Origin: Salminus brasiliensis
Taxonomy: Eukaryota > Chordata > Actinopteri > Characiformes > Bryconidae
Assembly (NCBI RefSeq): GCF_030463535.1
Contig: NC_132892.1
Location: 33,596,932-33,660,931, forward strand
Length of the DNA stretch: 64,000 nucleotides
Direction of reading: 5' to 3'
Of the stretch, positions 60,561 through 64,000 are shown in pieces (position 1 is the stretch's first letter; each line of letters begins with the position of its first letter). The translations under genes and the position numbers were made by a program. Under the pieces are notes generated by a model. The model was given only the letters and a program-made list of their open reading frames with translations, made no database searches and had not been told where the DNA came from.

Positions 60561-60938
60561 GTTATACTTCCTGGTGCATTATAATTATCTTGCACTTTAG
60601 TGTACACAGACATTACTTTACACCAATTACAGCCAAAACATTTATTTAGATGATAAATTGTCACTGTTGATCTGAGCCATATTTCTAAAATCAACCACTA
60701 AATCATTGCAATAGGATGATGAAAAAACTGTCGAATCTCTTTCTGTCAGATTGAATTTACTGGTCCAATCTCTAATATTTCTTTAGACCTTCTCATTTAC
60801 ATCACTGAAGGATTGGTCATCATGGTGACCACTCTTCTGGTTGCAATGACAGCATTTTACAAGCACAAGAAGAATGTTTATTTCATTGTTAAGCTAAAAC
60901 GGAGTGAAATCTGCTGGGTTAGAAAAGAGCTGTTTTGA
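56219..60938 (+). CDS. Locus L: two-Ig CMRF35/CD300-like receptor with charged TM and short tail, 327 aa
   Basis: Exons: signal 56219-56264 ([15 protein letters not shown]), D1 56358-56681, D2 57129-57470, stalk 58552-58629 and 58829-58870, TM plus tail 60787-60938 (TGA). Total 984 nt, open, all junctions in phase 1. D1 has KC, FCK, TC and YQC; D2 has SC, FLCRRV and YWC. The two stalk exons, Pro/Ser/Thr-rich, have no counterpart in the other copies. The TM (about residues 279-302) has Glu at about 285, where the other copies have Gly (YITEG against YITGG). The usual donor after the TM is absent, so translation ends after a basic tail of about 25 residues without YSTA motifs. A relic of the old tail (IYSTINETTELTT) is at 61248-61307 without an acceptor. 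It may be an activating-type partner. Alternatively, D2 could splice on to stalk exons in M. Confidence 0.65.
57780..58290 (+). repeat. GTTGCTA-type minisatellite, copy in L
   Basis: Degenerate GGTTGCTATGGTGTTGCTAG units between D2 and the first stalk exon of L. Confidence 0.7.
60520..60560. repeat. (CT)n microsatellite in L intron
   Basis: A CT run with one CG interruption, about 230 nt upstream of the TM exon. Confidence 0.9.
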
Positions 60939-62649
60939 GTTGTCCAAGTTGAGTTGTCTGGAAAACACCTGATTAGATTCTACTTCGAGAGGTCAAACAA
61001 AATGCAGGCCCATTGTCTTATGTTTAAGCATAACGTCTTGTTAATTTGTGTTTGTTTAATTAATTTATTTGTGTGTTTACATAATCTCCTTACTTTGTGA
61101 AACATTTTGAAAGTTTTTTTTTTATAAATTGTGTTAATGTTGGAATTAATACAGTTTTAAGTTCTAAGTGGTCATTTTGATGCTGTTTGGTGTTGCTATA
61201 GTGCTGCTAGGCAGTAGCATTCTCATGTCCTTCAATTATGTGATATAGAAATATACTCCACGATCAATGAAACCACTGAATTAACCACATTAACCACCTT
61301 CCTTAGCAAAGCCTAAACAACTCACCCACCCTAATGGTTTCTCCACATTATCAGTAGAGCCTAATCCAGGGGTTATCCCGGGTAGGAGTCAACAACAACA
61401 ACAACAACAACCCAGTACCTGTGTCCTATGTTGAATTAGGAAACCTGATGAATACATAGCAATTTATGAAAGTAAACAAATCTGATATTTTAGAACTTCT
61501 GGTTCTAGTTCAAGTTTTACATTTCATATACTGGATACTGAGATCAAATAACATGTGAGCATGTTTGGCTACTCAAAATCCAGTCATCATTACTGCATGC
61601 TGTGTCACCACAAGACATAATGAACCCAAGACTTAATGAATCTTTAATTGAAAGTCTGGATTGGACTTGTTACCTTGATATCTGGCTATTAGCTCAGACT
61701 TCTCGACTACCTTTGTTATTCAAACATGATTTTGGAATCACTGAACAGTTTTTACTAGTTTTGGTTTTGATCATGAGGTGTTAGATTTTAAAGAAATGTT
61801 TAGAGAAATTAGCTGAATAAATTGAATCTGGTGAGATTGTGTTCAGAGTTATGAATGCAGGCCCAGAACATTTTCTTACGTTCACTGAAAGTGTACATTT
61901 CTTTTGATGGGTATCTGTGTCCTGTTCAATGTAATATTTTATTTTGTGCATCATATTTTAATTCCTGTGAAACTAACATTGATAAAGTCTTTAATGAATT
62001 GTGTTTATCTGGTAATTAATCAAATCTAAGTTTCAAAAGCTTTATTATGAAAATATATACTATTATTGACAATGTGTAATACTTCTCAAAAAATAAATAT
62101 ATAATGAAAATGTTGATACACGTGTTTATTGATTTTGCAAATGTATGCAGTAGAAGAACATATATAAATATAAACATTTATAAAATTTTATTTATCAAAA
62201 AGTGCTGTTTTTAAAACTACTACTCAATTATTATTCATAAATACCATAACTGACTTAGCTCTGACCATCAAGCTGAGAAAATAACACATCTATTTTTTTT
62301 TTTACGATAAACACACTATAAGTCATACTGGAGAACATCTGCAGTGCAATGTAATATATTTATCAAAAAGTGCTGTTTTTAAACTTTTATAATTATTTAA
62401 AAATACCTTACCTGATCATATATGCAATGACGTTTTTAGGGTTAGATGACTTACAACATTTCTGAAACTTTGTGTGAAAACTAATACATTTTACAGCAAC
62501 CACCCCATATCATATTTACACTGTGAAAACTAATTCATACTACACTACTGCTTTTCCAGTGTGTGCTGCACTCTAGATGGCAGTAGAGATGTACTGGTTC
62601 AGATCAATACACGAGTGACATCATTGTAATGGTGGGTTACTACCTACCT
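60939..62649. other. 3' flank of L
   Basis: Contains the relic tail of L (61248-61307), an AAC repeat near 61388-61411 and AT-rich DNA. 61490-61780 resembles 42740-43010 after I. No further exon is seen. Confidence 0.5.
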
Positions 62650-63358
62650 AATAGGACTGAGATCAGAGCTTTGTAATGGCCACTCCAAAACATTTTCTTT
62701 GTTATCCTTACGCCACTTTGTAACCTGTTTGGCAGTTTGCTTTGGGTCATTGTCCATTTGGAAGACCCATTTGAGCCCAATCTTTTACTTCCTGGCTGAT
62801 GTCTTGAGATGTTGCTTCAGGATTTTCACATAATGTTCTTTCCTCATGATGCCATCTATTTTGTGAAGTGCACCAGTCCCTCCTGCAGCAAAACAACCCC
62901 TCAACATGATGCTGCCACCCATGTTTCACAGTTGGGATGGTGTTCTCAGGCTTCCAAGTTCCCCTCTTTTTCCTCCAAACATAACAATGGTCATTATGGC
63001 CAAACAGTTAAATTTTAGTTTTGTCAGACCACAGGACATCTCTCCAAAAATTTATCTGGCTTTTTTTTGTTATTTCTTTTGGAGTAATGGCTTCTTCCTG
63101 GCAGAGTGGCCTTTCAGCCCATGTGGATACAGTCCTCGTTTCAATGTGGATAATGACCCACTCTTACCAGCTTCAGCCAGCATCTTCACAAGGTCTTTTG
63201 CTTTTGTTCTTGGACTGATAGGCTTATTTCAGACCAGAGCACATTCATCTCTGGGACACAGAACCTGTCTCCTTCCTGAGTGGTATGAAGGCTGGGCATT
63301 CCCATCTTGTTTGTACTTCTGTATAATTGTTTGTACAGATGAACGAGGCACCTTCAGT
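62650..63358 (-). mobile_element. Tc1-like transposase remnant (second, different subfamily)
   Basis: Minus-strand translation in shifting frames gives KHGWQHHVEGLFCC (usual form KHGGGSIM...), TGALHKIDGIM-like and KWVFQMDN-like Tc1 core pieces, with several stops. It runs from the middle to the N-terminal part of the transposase; no terminal repeats were identified. Its upstream end abuts DNA homologous to the stalk-exon flank of J (from about 63359), so it marks the junction in front of M. Confidence 0.75.
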
Positions 63359-63483
63359 CAGTGAGGAATTTATCACCCTTCATCCAGATCTAATACATAA
63401 ACTATCATATACAAATATTTTATGATTCATAAACATAAATAACATTTTTTTATTTTAATCCAAATCATTGTTTATCATTAAAG

Positions 63484-64000
63484 AGAAATCACAGCAACCA
63501 GTAACTTTATCCAATTCATCAATGTCAAACAAAACTTCACAGAAAACAAAAGCTATCACATCTTCAACATCTAAAACCATCACCAATGCATCACTTAGAA
63601 CAGAAACACCTACAGGTAAAACACACACTGCACAACTCCTGATACTCGGTAATTCAAGATCCAGGTATTCAGCTATGGCCATTTTATGCAGTTTACTACC
63701 AATAAAACCAACCACACCTCTATCCCTCCACCCATACAAGCTAAATTAATCACTTTAATTGAATTTCTCAATTTGAACCCATTAATTAAGCTTGTCCTCA
63801 TTTATTTGCTTTACAAACTATTTGCAAACTAAAGATGGGAATGTTCAGATCTAAAAGAAAATATACATGAAGCACATGCTTTTGTTAACAATACATACCA
63901 GGAAAAACTGTAATCTGTAATCTGTAAATTATACATTCATTACAGGACAAGATCAACCAGTAAGGTCATCAACCTCACCACCAAGAACCTCAAGTCCACT
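63484..64000 (+). CDS. Locus M: stalk exons of a long-tail receptor, continues beyond the window (partial)
   Basis: Stalk exon 1 is 63484-63615 (132 nt, phase 1-1, donor ACAG|GTAAAA), nearly identical to 47503-47634 of J. Stalk exon 2 starts at 63946 (acceptor TACAG|GACAAG) and runs past the window end. Both are Ser/Thr-rich and open, encoding the extended membrane-proximal stalk. No signal, D1 or D2 exon lies between L and this point. Either M has lost its ectodomain, or these exons are alternative 3' exons for the D1-D2 of L, whose exons have compatible phase. The 3' sequence would decide. Confidence 0.6.

Overview
This window looks like part of a teleost fish genome. It has spliced genes with GT-AG introns, AT-rich intergenic DNA, CA, TA and CT microsatellites, tRNA-derived SINEs, Tc1-like transposon remnants and non-LTR retrotransposon fragments. 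The protein-coding content is one gene family throughout: type I immunoglobulin-superfamily receptors of the CMRF35/CD300-like and pIgR-like kind. Each unit is built from a 46-nt signal-peptide exon, two V-type Ig exons (D1 of about 324 nt, D2 of 342 nt), optional Ser/Thr-rich stalk exons, a transmembrane exon and a cytoplasmic tail rich in tyrosine motifs. The species is not readable from the sequence; an otophysan such as a characiform or catfish is only a guess. Gene labels A-M are mine.

Layout: A (+, 985-1696) is the 3' end of a short-tail receptor. B (+, 3334-9391) is a long-tail receptor with frameshifts. C (-, 10940-10491) is a truncated signal+D1 fragment. D (-, 17073-12406) is an open short-tail receptor of 340 aa. 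E (-, 19637-19407) is an orphan TM unit. F (-, 28991-22917) is an intact long-tail receptor of 540 aa. G (-, 33746-31093) is a degenerate short-tail copy. H (-, 35841-35197) is an orphan long-tail cytoplasmic fragment. I (+, 39286-42445) has an open frame of 308 aa but no TM exon. J (+, 44322-50219) is an intact long-tail receptor of 515 aa. K (+, 51470-53149) is a remnant. L (+, 56219-60938) is an open receptor of 327 aa with a Glu in its TM and a short tail without recognised motifs. M (+, 63484 to the window end) holds the stalk exons of a long-tail gene that runs off the window.

The cluster is a large imperfect palindrome. The minus-strand run F-E-D-C is collinear with the plus-strand runs J-K-L and I-J, and 7500-10400 reappears inverted at 34130-36960. 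Introns are duplicated along with exons, including a degenerate GTTGCTA-type minisatellite after D2 and an antisense LINE fragment shared only by F and J. All seven recognisable 5' ends keep the same ISRE-like box, GAAAGAGAAA, exactly 63 bp upstream of the ATG. If functional, the set would be a paired-receptor array under common IRF-type control: F and J with multi-tyrosine tails, D with a short tyrosine tail, L tail-poor with a charged TM, and I predicted to be secreted. Functional roles are inferred from the CD300/pIgR family. Exon limits come from splice consensus, phase consistency and comparison between the copies.
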